18,404 nt of DNA from BJ22 sp031405895 (GTDB lineage Bacteria > Planctomycetota > Planctomycetia > Pirellulales > Pirellulaceae). The position numbers and the translations under genes were made by a program. The notes under the pieces are model-generated. The model did no database searches. It was not told the DNA's origin and was given only the letters and a program-made list of their open reading frames with translations. Below, piece by piece: positions 1 through 6,722 of the stretch. The first letter of the stretch is position 1. The number at the start of each line of letters is the position of its first letter. The DNA lies in contig JANOFL010000133.1 in the NCBI GenBank assembly GCA_031405895.1, positions 1-18,404 on the forward strand, written 5' to 3'.

Positions 1-2
1 CC

Positions 3-80
3 AATGCTTCCGACTCCTTGCAGTTCACCAACGTGCAAAGGAATCAGTACGCCGTCCACCCCCAATCGTTCGGTCGCTAG
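3..80 (+). CDS. possible 3' end of an unidentified gene
   Basis: An open frame enters from the left edge and stops at TAG 78-80. The 25 residues end in YAVHPQSFGR and match no family I recognise. The only support is codon composition: about 18 of 25 third positions are G or C, as expected for this genome. The opposite strand is also open here (it would read LGVDGVLIPLHVGEL) but has roughly half GC at third positions. The gene would converge on mqnC. I cannot exclude that this stretch is non-coding. Confidence 0.25.
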   Translation, partial: NASDSLQFTNVQRNQYAVHPQSFGR

Positions 81-184
81 CAAAAACAGTGTGGAACGAT
101 GAGGGCGGGGGGAGGGGGCGTCCGCGCAATCCGCTTTCCCAATTACCGACGCCCGCCACCCGTGTCTTGGTGCCTTCCGAAGAC

Positions 185-249
185 TTCACGCACCCTGCCT
201 GGGCGCGGCTTGCCGTGCTTTAGCCAGGCATTGCCGCGCGGCGGCCTGG
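185..249. repeat. palindromic repeat remnant downstream of mqnC
   Basis: The 12-mer TTCACGCACCCT at 185-196 is identical to part of the right terminus of the 132-bp element at 6591-6722 (positions 6710-6721). It is followed by a hairpin, CCAGGC at 224-229 with GCCTGG at 244-249. The loop holds a second small stem, GCCGC/GCGGC. The same CCAGGC/GCCTGG arms recur between xseA and xseB. It could act as the 3' structure of mqnC, but no T-run follows, so I call it a repeat rather than a terminator. Confidence 0.4.
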
Positions 250-274
250 TGCATGTTGAGTCCTGGAGAGGCCG

Positions 275-1441
275 TCAGGCCAGCTGGACGAGGCCGGGCT
301 GGGTCGGGGCTTTGGTGTTGGGTTGCCGCCGCTGGTTGGTCCAGCCGCGGTTAGCCTCAATGGCGCGATGTTCGTGGGATTCGTCGAGGAGCTGGTAGAA
401 GACGTTGCGCTGACGGGGGAGGAAGCCGAGGTCGGTGATCGACTCGCGGATTTCATCGAGCGTGAGATAGTGGACCGTGCCGGCTTCGGCGACGACGTTT
501 TCCTCGATCATCAGGCTGCCCATGTCGTTGGCCCCGAACATCAGGCCCAGCTGGCCGACTTTCAACCCCTGGGTCACCCAGCTCGATTGCAGGTTGGGGA
601 TGTTGTCGAGGTAAAGCCGCGCGACGGCCAGCATCCGGAGGTAGGCGACGCTGCCGGCGGGCGGCAGTTGCGCCATGTCGGTGTGGTCGGGCTGAAAAGT
701 CCAGCAGATGAAGGCGGTGAAGCCGCCCGTTTCGTCCTGCAACTGACGCAGCCGTTCGAGGTGCTCGATCCGCTCTTCCAGCGTCTCGACATGGCCGAAC
801 ATCATCGTCGCGCTGCTTCGGCCGCCGAGCTGGTGCCAGACGCGCATCACGTTCAGCCAGTCGCCGGTCAGGACCTTGCCGCGCGTAATTGCTTTGCGGA
901 CCCGGTCGACCAGGATTTCGGCACCGCCGCCGGGAAGGCTGCCCATGCCGGCATCGCGCAGGCGGGCGAGGACCGTTTCCAGCGGCAGTTTGTTGACTTT
1001 GGTGAAGTGGTGGATTTCGGGTGGGCTGAAGCCGTGGACGTTGACGCCGGGGAAGTGCTGCTTGATCTCGCGCAGCATCTCTTCGTACCACTCGAGCCGG
1101 AACTCAGGGTGCAAGCCGCCCTGGAGCAGAATCTGGTCGGCGCCGAGGGAGACGGCTTCATCGATCTTGGCCAGCAGCTCGGCCCGCGGCAGGACGTAGC
1201 CCTCGGGATCTTTGGGCTTGCGGAAGAAAGCGCAAAAGTCGCAGACCGCGGCGCAGACGTTGGTGTAGTTGATGTTGCGGTCGATGTTGTAGGTCCGGAC
1301 CGGGCCGGGATGCAGCCGGCGCGTGACGGCTTCGGCGGCAGCGCCCAGTTCCGCCAGACCGGCAAACTTCAGCAGCGTCAGGCCTTCGTCCGGACTTAAC
1401 CGGCCGCCGGCCATGGCTTTTTCAAGCAACGGCACAACCAT
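275..1441 (-). CDS. mqnC: MqnC, dehypoxanthine futalosine cyclase (radical SAM)
   Basis: Radical SAM enzyme that cyclises dehypoxanthine futalosine in the futalosine route to menaquinone; cytoplasmic, with a [4Fe-4S] cluster and S-adenosylmethionine. The cluster motif CAAVCDFC is a CX3CX2C triad at C63, C67 and C70, just after INYTNVC. Downstream, SLPGGGAEILVDRVR, ATMMFGHVET, QDETGGFTAFICWTFQP and FGANDMGSLMIEENVV are all characteristic of MqnC and separate it from the sister enzymes MqnE and CofH. I use ATG 1441 (388 residues) because MVVPLLEKAMAGGRLSPDEGL lines up with the usual family start. An in-frame ATG at 1480 would add 13 residues and lengthen the overlap with mqnA from 20 to 59 bases. 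Neither start has a clear Shine-Dalgarno. It is translationally coupled to mqnA upstream. The last 20 or so residues, rich in Arg, Gln and Pro, look like a non-conserved tail. Confidence 0.94.
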   Translation of the reverse strand: MVVPLLEKAMAGGRLSPDEGLTLLKFAGLAELGAAAEAVTRRLHPGPVRTYNIDRNINYTNVCAAVCDFCAFFRKPKDPEGYVLPRAELLAKIDEAVSLGADQILLQGGLHPEFRLEWYEEMLREIKQHFPGVNVHGFSPPEIHHFTKVNKLPLETVLARLRDAGMGSLPGGGAEILVDRVRKAITRGKVLTGDWLNVMRVWHQLGGRSSATMMFGHVETLEERIEHLERLRQLQDETGGFTAFICWTFQPDHTDMAQLPPAGSVAYLRMLAVARLYLDNIPNLQSSWVTQGLKVGQLGLMFGANDMGSLMIEENVVAEAGTVHYLTLDEIRESITDLGFLPRQRNVFYQLLDESHEHRAIEANRGWTNQRRQPNTKAPTQPGLVQLA

Positions 1442-2231
1442 CGAGGTACCGGAGTTCGGGTGCTTGGGTGACCAGTCCATGTTCGGCGGCGAGGCGTGAA
1501 AAATGTTCCAGTCCGGCCCGTTCGCATTGCCCCAGGCGAAAGTGCAGATGTTTCGTCAGGTAGGAGCGGCAATCGGCCTCGGAAAGTCCGAATTCGCCGG
1601 CCGAGTCACGGGCGATCTGGCCAGCCGCCATGCAACCACGGTCGCGAGCCTGCGATAGGGCTGCCGCCAGCTCATCCGTCGCCGCTTCTTGCCGCGCAGC
1701 CCAGACTGCAAAGACAAACGGCAATCCGCTCCACGAACGCCACCACTCGCCGAGGTCCCACTGATGCGGAAAACCGGCGGCGCTGGAACCCATCGCCCGG
1801 TCGCCGATGATCAACACGGCGTCGGACGTCGTGGCGCGCCAGTCGGCGGCAACCGGCAGCATGGTTTCGTCCGGGTTGATGCGCCAGTGCAGACGCAGCA
1901 GCAAGCGAACGAGGGCAACGCTTGTCATCGAACCTTCATCGAGAGCCACGGAGCGAATCTGCGCGGGCGGAACGCGGCTGAGCAGCTTGACGCTCCAGAC
2001 CGGTCCGTCGCAGGCGATGCAGGCGTCGGAAACGATGGTGTAAGGCTCGCCGCTGAACAGTTCCACAACCGGGACCAGTCCCACGGCCAGGTCGCCCGTT
2101 CGAAGCCGCTGGGCCAGCCGGCTCGGAAGGTCCAGCTCGACGCGCCAAGTCGGCAGCGCTTTTTCCAGGCCGTAAATCAGCGGCCGGGTGTTGAGGTAGG
2201 AAACGGCACCGATCGTCCGGGGGACGGTCAT
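1422..2231 (-). CDS. mqnA: MqnA, chorismate dehydratase
   Basis: Converts chorismate to 3-[(1-carboxyvinyl)oxy]benzoate, the first committed step of the futalosine menaquinone pathway; it has a periplasmic-binding-protein-like fold but works in the cytoplasm. Recognised by GAVSYLNTRPLIYGLE at residues 8-23, DLAVGLVPVVELF, CDGPVWSVKLLSRVPP, ALDEGSMTSVALVRLLL, AVLIIGDRAM and DLGEWWRSWSGLPFVFAVW. The 269 residues match the usual family length. The start is ATG 2231 with no clear ribosome site. Its 3' end overlaps mqnC, so the two are surely co-transcribed. The genes for MqnE and futalosine hydrolase are not in this window and must lie elsewhere, as is common for this pathway. Confidence 0.94.
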   Translation of the reverse strand: MTVPRTIGAVSYLNTRPLIYGLEKALPTWRVELDLPSRLAQRLRTGDLAVGLVPVVELFSGEPYTIVSDACIACDGPVWSVKLLSRVPPAQIRSVALDEGSMTSVALVRLLLRLHWRINPDETMLPVAADWRATTSDAVLIIGDRAMGSSAAGFPHQWDLGEWWRSWSGLPFVFAVWAARQEAATDELAAALSQARDRGCMAAGQIARDSAGEFGLSEADCRSYLTKHLHFRLGQCERAGLEHFSRLAAEHGLVTQAPELRYLDGCAVA

Positions 2232-2382
2232 GGAACGCAGTAGCAGGGCTGGGTTTCGGATCGGACGAACGACAGTTTAACCGGCCCGGGTATGGGATGG
2301 GCAACCCAATCCATTCGGTGAGAGTCGCGTCAAAACCGGGTTTCGTGTGGGTTCGCGACAATTTGACCGTGACGAACCTGTT

Positions 2383-2397
2383 CAGGCTTCCCGCCTG
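2383..2397. repeat. hairpin repeat CAGGC-TTCCC-GCCTG
   Basis: Five-base arms with a TTCCC loop. It differs by one base in 15 from the hairpin at 5051-5065 and by two from the one at 14994-15008. It stands eight bases before a 9-bp-period array, the same order as seen upstream of 15053. Confidence 0.6.
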
Positions 2398-2405
2398 CCT
2401 CCTGG

Positions 2406-2486
2406 TCAATGACTTCAATCAGGTCAATTGGGTCAACCCGGTCAAACAGTTCGCTTCGATCTGACAGATCCGGCCGATCGGACCGA
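2406..2486. repeat. 9-bp-period tandem array abutting a stop codon
   Basis: Nine consecutive 9-base units, each beginning with TC: TCAATGACT, TCAATCAGG, TCAATTGGG, TCAACCCGG, TCAAACAGT, TCGCTTCGA, TCTGACAGA, TCCGGCCGA, TCGGACCGA. The units nearest the gene follow TCnGnCnGA; the distant ones read TCAAnnnGG. The next unit would begin at 2487, which is exactly the TGA stop (TCA on this strand) of the minus-strand isomerase gene. Its translation gives the DRS/DRP/DLS triplets of a spurious open frame, which I do not call a gene. Confidence 0.75.
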
Positions 2487-3311
2487 TCATGTTCCCTGTC
2501 GTTCGAGTGCCATTCGCAGGTTGGCCAAGCTCTGCGTTGCAATCAGTTCCGCACCGGGGCGAAAGTCGAAGGCTTCGACGCTGACCCAGCCGTGGTAGTC
2601 GGTTGACTGGAGCGCCACGAGAATGGGCAAGAAGTCGACATCGCCCATGCCCGGCCCCAACCGGTTGGGATCGTTGGCATGGAAATGGACGAGCCGTTCC
2701 CGCTGGTCGCGAATAATGGCTGGGATCGGCAATGCCTCCGTTGCCATCGCTTTCACGTCCAGTTGCAGGCGGACATGAGGTGAAGCCACGGCATCGATCA
2801 GCGTCGCCGCCTCGCCGGCCGTGTTGAGAAAGTCGGTTTCTTCCGGCCCCAGAGGCTCGATCGCGAGCACGACGTCGTTTTTTTCGAGCGCGGGCAAGAC
2901 TTGTTCAAGAACTTCGCGCGCGTGGTCGAAGGCGGCCAGGCGGGTCAGGCCATCTTCCAGGCTCCGCTGTTTCGGCGAGCCGAGCACCAGCACCTGCCCA
3001 CCCAGCTCACGACAAAGTCCCGCCAGCTGTCCGAGATAGTCGGCGGTCTTTTGTCGCGTGGCCCGGTCGCCGGTCGTCAGGTGCAGGCCCGTAGTGCCGG
3101 CCAACAGCCAGTGCAGCCCGACACACGCAAGGCCCGCGTCAGTGATGGACTTGCGCAAGGCTGCGAGTTCCCGTCCGCCGAGCGCGGCGGGCTGTTCGCC
3201 GAGGGTAAAGGGTGCGATCTCAATTGCCTCGTAGCCCAGCGACCGGACCTTGTCGCAGACCGCGGCCAGTGGCCAGCCTTCGAACAGCTCGTTGCAGATC
3301 GCGAAGTTCAT
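2487..3311 (-). CDS. sugar phosphate isomerase/epimerase family TIM-barrel protein
   Basis: A 274-residue member of the xylose-isomerase-like / AP endonuclease 2 superfamily. Recognised from the N-terminal strand FAICNELFEGWPL, the periodic beta/alpha pattern, and a typical acidic/histidine metal-ligand set: E152 (AIEPLG), D185 (LQLDVKAM), H211 (VHFHANDPN) and E246 (VSVEAFDF). Such proteins isomerise or epimerise sugars or inositols, or act on related polyols, with a divalent metal. The substrate cannot be read from the sequence. It starts at ATG 3311, the first ATG before the conserved strand. No signal peptide, so cytoplasmic. It stands 255 bases upstream of mqnA on the same strand; the hairpin and array in that gap make co-transcription uncertain. 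Its stop codon is flush with the 9-bp array. Confidence 0.85.
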   Translation of the reverse strand: MNFAICNELFEGWPLAAVCDKVRSLGYEAIEIAPFTLGEQPAALGGRELAALRKSITDAGLACVGLHWLLAGTTGLHLTTGDRATRQKTADYLGQLAGLCRELGGQVLVLGSPKQRSLEDGLTRLAAFDHAREVLEQVLPALEKNDVVLAIEPLGPEETDFLNTAGEAATLIDAVASPHVRLQLDVKAMATEALPIPAIIRDQRERLVHFHANDPNRLGPGMGDVDFLPILVALQSTDYHGWVSVEAFDFRPGAELIATQSLANLRMALERQGT

Positions 3312-3597
3312 TGCGTTCCAGCCACCGAATCACTGTTGCGGCCGGCATTCTGCGTCGGGCCGCTGCGACCGGCAATATCGTCGCGATCCGCACAGGCCGC
3401 AAGGATTGAACGCAGCCGCGTGCGTTTGCAGCGGGATGGCGGCAAACCGGATTCTTGCCAGGCGGGCGACCTATGGTTGCCCGGACCAGTCGCCGCGCCG
3501 GGGTGCCGTGCGTGAACGTTGGCCCATGTTCATTCCTGCGTTTCGTACAACGTCCGAAGATCGACCTGATTCGCGCCCATCCGGGTTTTCGCAAACC

Positions 3598-5043
3598 ATG
3601 AAAACTGTGAGCCGAATCCGCAACCGCTGGCTGGTCGTGGTGCTGGTGAGCGCCCTGCAGCTGCTGGTTGCGCTGGGGTTGCTGACCTGGGGCCTGGGAG
3701 CGTTTGAGGACAAGGCGCTCAACATGCTCCGCGCGCAGACTCTTGGCCAGTGCCTGGAATCGAGCGAAAAACTGGCGGCGGCGCTGGAGCAGGAGTTTGT
3801 GGGAGAGCCGGAAGTCTCGCGCGATAGTCTGGACCTGTGGCTGGACGCCCGACTGGGAAGCTCGCTGACGGTGGTCGGACTGCTGGACGCACAGACTTTT
3901 GAGCTCTTCCTGCTGCGCGAACAGGGGCGGCGGCAGGAATTGCAGGCCGAACAGGCTGACCTTTCGCGGCTGGCCTGCAAGGCCCTCAACGCGGAAGAGT
4001 TCATCCCGATGCGGGAAACGTTTCGCAATCCGCTGGTCCGGTCGGCCCAGGGGCTTTGCCGGCTGAACGACAGTGACCACCTGATCAGCGCCCATGTCAC
4101 ACTGGGCGGCCGGTACCTGCTGCTGGTCGGTGAACCGGCTGACGTTGTGGCCCGCCAGTACATGGCCTGGATGTCGGTAGCCCGCAAGGTTGTCTTCGTG
4201 ACGGCACTGCTGGTTGGCTTCCTCGCACTATTCCTCAACACGTCGATCCTGCAAAAATTCGACAACGAGATCAATGACATCCACCGCCAGCTTTCCGACA
4301 CCTTGCTCAAGCGGACCCGGGAGTTAAGCGACACGCAAAACGGCGTGATCTTCGGTCTGGCGAAGCTGGCCGAGTCGCGCGACAACGACACAGGCGACCA
4401 CCTCGAACGGATTCGCGGCTACGTCTGTGTGCTCGCCGAGGAGCTGCAGAAAGAGCTGCCCGTGATCGACAGCGAGTTCATCGAGAACATTTCGTTCGCT
4501 TCGTCGCTGCACGACATTGGCAAAGTCGGCATCCCCGACGCCGTCCTGCTCAAACCGGGCAAGCTGACCGACCTCGAGCGCAAGATCATGGAGTTTCACA
4601 CCGTGATCGGCGGCGAGTGTCTCCAGGCGATCCAGCGCCGGCTCGGCCGCGACGAGTTTCTCAAAATGGCCCATGACATCGCGGTCGCCCACCATGAACG
4701 CTGGGACGGCCAGGGCTATCCGCACAGGCTTTCAGCCGAGCAGATTCCGCTGGCGGCGCGGATCCTTGCCGTGGCCGATGTTTACGATGCGCTCACAAGC
4801 AAACGTCCGTACAAGGCCCCCATGAGCCACGAACGGAGCTGTCAGCTGATCCGCGAAGGCGCAGGGACCCAGTTCGATCCGCGGGTCGCGGCCGCCTTCT
4901 CCCGCCGGACCGAAGACTTCCGCCGGCTGATGGAAAAGGGCCGGCAAGTCGATGACGATTCGGTCGTGCCGGCGATCGCCCGCCTCCAGCAGGTCCTTGG
5001 CGACTGCCCCAGCCCGCTGCTCAATCTCGAATCGATCGCCTGA
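3598..5043 (+). CDS. membrane-anchored HD-GYP domain protein, probable c-di-GMP phosphodiesterase
   Basis: 481 residues from ATG 3598. Transmembrane helix 1 lies at about 11-33, an extracytoplasmic sensor region of about 160 residues follows, helix 2 is at about 197-217, then a short coiled linker (INDIHRQLSDTLLKRTREL) and the HD-GYP domain from about 240 to 440. The catalytic set looks complete: H268 (TGDHLERI), HDIGK at 305-309, HHERWDGQGYP at 365-375 and ADVYDALTSKRPYK. HD-GYP proteins hydrolyse c-di-GMP with a bound metal pair, so this one likely couples an outside signal to c-di-GMP breakdown. The sensor region resembles no named domain I know. There is no receiver, GGDEF or clear HAMP domain. 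The frame is open back to 3250; ATG 3526 is an alternative that would add 24 residues before helix 1. Divergent from the isomerase gene, so 3312-3597 should hold both promoters. Confidence 0.9.
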   Translation: MKTVSRIRNRWLVVVLVSALQLLVALGLLTWGLGAFEDKALNMLRAQTLGQCLESSEKLAAALEQEFVGEPEVSRDSLDLWLDARLGSSLTVVGLLDAQTFELFLLREQGRRQELQAEQADLSRLACKALNAEEFIPMRETFRNPLVRSAQGLCRLNDSDHLISAHVTLGGRYLLLVGEPADVVARQYMAWMSVARKVVFVTALLVGFLALFLNTSILQKFDNEINDIHRQLSDTLLKRTRELSDTQNGVIFGLAKLAESRDNDTGDHLERIRGYVCVLAEELQKELPVIDSEFIENISFASSLHDIGKVGIPDAVLLKPGKLTDLERKIMEFHTVIGGECLQAIQRRLGRDEFLKMAHDIAVAHHERWDGQGYPHRLSAEQIPLAARILAVADVYDALTSKRPYKAPMSHERSCQLIREGAGTQFDPRVAAAFSRRTEDFRRLMEKGRQVDDDSVVPAIARLQQVLGDCPSPLLNLESIA

Positions 5044-5044
5044 C

Positions 5045-5070
5045 GTGGGACAGGCTTCCAGCCTGTCATC
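5045..5070. repeat. hairpin repeat GACAGGCT-TCC-AGCCTGTC
   Basis: Begins one base after the stop codon of the HD-GYP gene. The 8-base arms are perfect around TCC. The 26 bases match 24 of 26 at 14988-15013, and the core matches 14 of 15 at 2383-2397. It could serve as a 3' end structure for the HD-GYP message; no T-run follows. Confidence 0.7.
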
Positions 5071-5333
5071 TGCACGATTGATCCCTGCTTCATTTCGGCA
5101 CGGCAATTCGATCAGCTTCCCAATGCCGGAAACGCTCCACGGTTGACTCGTCGCCCATGCCGCGGCGGAACACACGCCTTGTTCAGTGCGTCGCCTTGAT
5201 GACCGGCCCGCGCCCTTTCCAGCCGCCAGGCATTCTCTCCGCTGGTCTGCTAAACTCCCACCCACACGACCTGGCCGAGTCCGGGAGAGAAGGGATCGTG
5301 TGGACAGACCGGGGTTGCTTTACGGGAACAAGC

Positions 5334-6593
5334 ATGAGCAGGGCATTCTTGAACATTCTGTTTTCAGCCGGCGTTGGGGCCGTGTTCTTGCTGGGTGGAG
5401 TTTCAACGAGTCTGGCCCAGGACTGGCCGGGCTGGCGGGGAGCCGACCGAAGCGACCGGTCCGGCGAAACGGGCCTGCTGGCCGAATGGCCTGATGGCGG
5501 GCCGGAAAAGCTCTGGACCAACAGCGCAGCCGGCTTGGGCTACGCCGGCTTCGCGGTTGTCGCCAACCGGCTCTACACGATGGGCCTCGAAGACGACAAG
5601 GAATTCGCACTCTGCCTCGACGCGTCGACCGGCGAAGAAATCTGGCGGCAGCCGATTGGCGAAAAATATGAAAACCATTGGGGCGATGGTCCGCGCAGCA
5701 CGCCGACAGTCGATGGCGAGCGGGTCTATTTCATGGCGGCCGGGGGTGCCCTGTCCTGCCTCGAAGCTGCGGCCGGCAAAAACGTCTGGACCGTCCAGAT
5801 GACTGAAGTCGGCGGTTCCGTGCCCGACTGGGGCTACGCTGAGTCGCCGCTGGTCGACGGGGACCTCGTGGTCTGTACACCGGGTGGCGACGAGGGAGCC
5901 ATCGCAGCGTTCGACAAAAACACCGGGAACAAAAAATGGCAAACTGCCGAACTGACACAGGGTGCCCACTACTCGTCCCTGATCGCGATGGAATCAGCAG
6001 GCAAGAAACAGTACGTCCAGCTGCTGGTCAATCAGGCGGTCGGCGTTGAACCGGAATCCGGAGCGGTGCTTTGGAAAGCCGACTTTCCTGGTCGGACGGC
6101 CGTAATTCCGACGCCGGTCGATGTCGATGGCAAGGCCTACTTCACAGCTGGCTACGGAGCCGGGTCAATGCTGGTCCAGCCGGGAACAGACGGGACGGCT
6201 GAAGTTCTGTGGCAGGACCGCAAGGTCAAGAACCATCACGGCGGGATGATCCTGGTCGACGGCCACCTGTATGGCCACTCCGACCGGACCGGGTTTGTCT
6301 GTCAGCGCGCGACTGATGGCGAGCTGGTCTGGAACAATCGCGACGTGGACAAGGGTTGCATGACCTGGGCCGATGGCCGCTTCTACCATGTGGAAGAAGA
6401 CAGCGGGGACATCCTCTTGATCGAGGCATCGCCCGAAAAGCTGTCGCTGCGCGGCAAGTTCACGATGGACCCGCAGACCGAACGCCGCAAGCCGGATGGC
6501 CGCGTCTGGGTCCACCCCGTCGTCGCGGGCGGCCGGCTCTACGTCCGCGACCAGGAACTGATCCACTGCTACCGGGTGAGTGCCGCGCAGTAG
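5334..6593 (+). CDS. secreted PQQ-like beta-propeller repeat protein
   Basis: 419 residues from ATG 5334, which begins a clean signal peptide (MSRAFLNILF, hydrophobic core, STSLA/QD with likely cleavage after A28). The mature protein opens with DWPGWRG and GETGLLAEWPDGGPEKLW, the usual opening of planctomycete BamB-like PQQ_2 propellers. Blade signatures recur: ALCLDASTGEEIWRQPIG, LSCLEAAAGKNVWTVQ, IAAFDKNTGNKKWQTAELT, GVEPESGAVLWKADFPG and VCQRATDGELVWNNRDV. That is enough for a seven- or eight-blade propeller. No catalytic residues for quinoprotein alcohol dehydrogenases are evident, so a binding or scaffold role outside the cytoplasm is likelier than an enzyme. The frame is open back to 5157 but the added residues precede the signal peptide. 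Its TAG stop lies inside the left terminus of the 132-bp inverted-repeat element. Confidence 0.88.
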   Translation: MSRAFLNILFSAGVGAVFLLGGVSTSLAQDWPGWRGADRSDRSGETGLLAEWPDGGPEKLWTNSAAGLGYAGFAVVANRLYTMGLEDDKEFALCLDASTGEEIWRQPIGEKYENHWGDGPRSTPTVDGERVYFMAAGGALSCLEAAAGKNVWTVQMTEVGGSVPDWGYAESPLVDGDLVVCTPGGDEGAIAAFDKNTGNKKWQTAELTQGAHYSSLIAMESAGKKQYVQLLVNQAVGVEPESGAVLWKADFPGRTAVIPTPVDVDGKAYFTAGYGAGSMLVQPGTDGTAEVLWQDRKVKNHHGGMILVDGHLYGHSDRTGFVCQRATDGELVWNNRDVDKGCMTWADGRFYHVEEDSGDILLIEASPEKLSLRGKFTMDPQTERRKPDGRVWVHPVVAGGRLYVRDQELIHCYRVSAAQ

Positions 6594-6722
6594 GGTGCGT
6601 GAAACGCACCATATCCGCCCAACGGGGCATGCCACGCACCAGATTGGCTGGCGGTTCACGTGAAATCCGCCGCGGCGGAGCTTTCCTAATCCCAGAAGGC
6701 ATGGTGCGTTTCACGCACCCTA
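6591..6722. repeat. 132-bp element with perfect 22-bp terminal inverted repeats
   Basis: The left terminus 6591-6612 and right terminus 6701-6722 are exact reverse complements over 22 bases (outer sequence TAGGGTGCGTGAAACG). Each terminus is itself nearly palindromic (GGTGCGT, then GA, then AACGCACC), so either end can fold alone. The 88-base interior encodes nothing evident. The element fills the whole gap between two converging genes: its first three bases are the TAG stop of the PQQ protein and its last three give the TAG stop of dxs. It has the form of a small non-autonomous (MITE-like) or REP-type repeat. No target-site duplication is obvious. Confidence 0.85.

Noticed and set aside
101..120. 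G-rich stretch as a G-quadruplex
   Set aside because: Only three G-runs are separated by loops (103-105, 107-112, 114-118), so a three-tetrad fold is not possible without bulges.
323..1399. Long plus-strand open frame (358 codons) opposite mqnC
   Set aside because: It lies antisense to a well-conserved radical SAM gene; its length follows from high GC third positions on the other strand, and its translation shows no family motif.
2330..2542. Minus-strand frame with DRS/DRP triplets as a small repeat protein
   Set aside because: It is the translation of the 9-bp tandem array, overlaps the 3' end of the isomerase gene, and has no plausible start.
3312..3597. Coding sequence in the gap between the isomerase and HD-GYP genes
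   Set aside because: The plus frame is open back to 3250, but no conserved residues, signal or ribosome site appear before the first membrane helix of the HD-GYP protein.
5248..5256. TGCTAAACT as an extended -10 promoter for the PQQ-propeller gene
   Set aside because: The -10 match is fair but no -35 hexamer stands at a suitable distance, so it is not called.
6591..6722. Insertion sequence
   Set aside because: The ends are perfect inverted repeats but 132 bases cannot encode a transposase, and no target duplication is evident. Kept as a non-autonomous repeat only.
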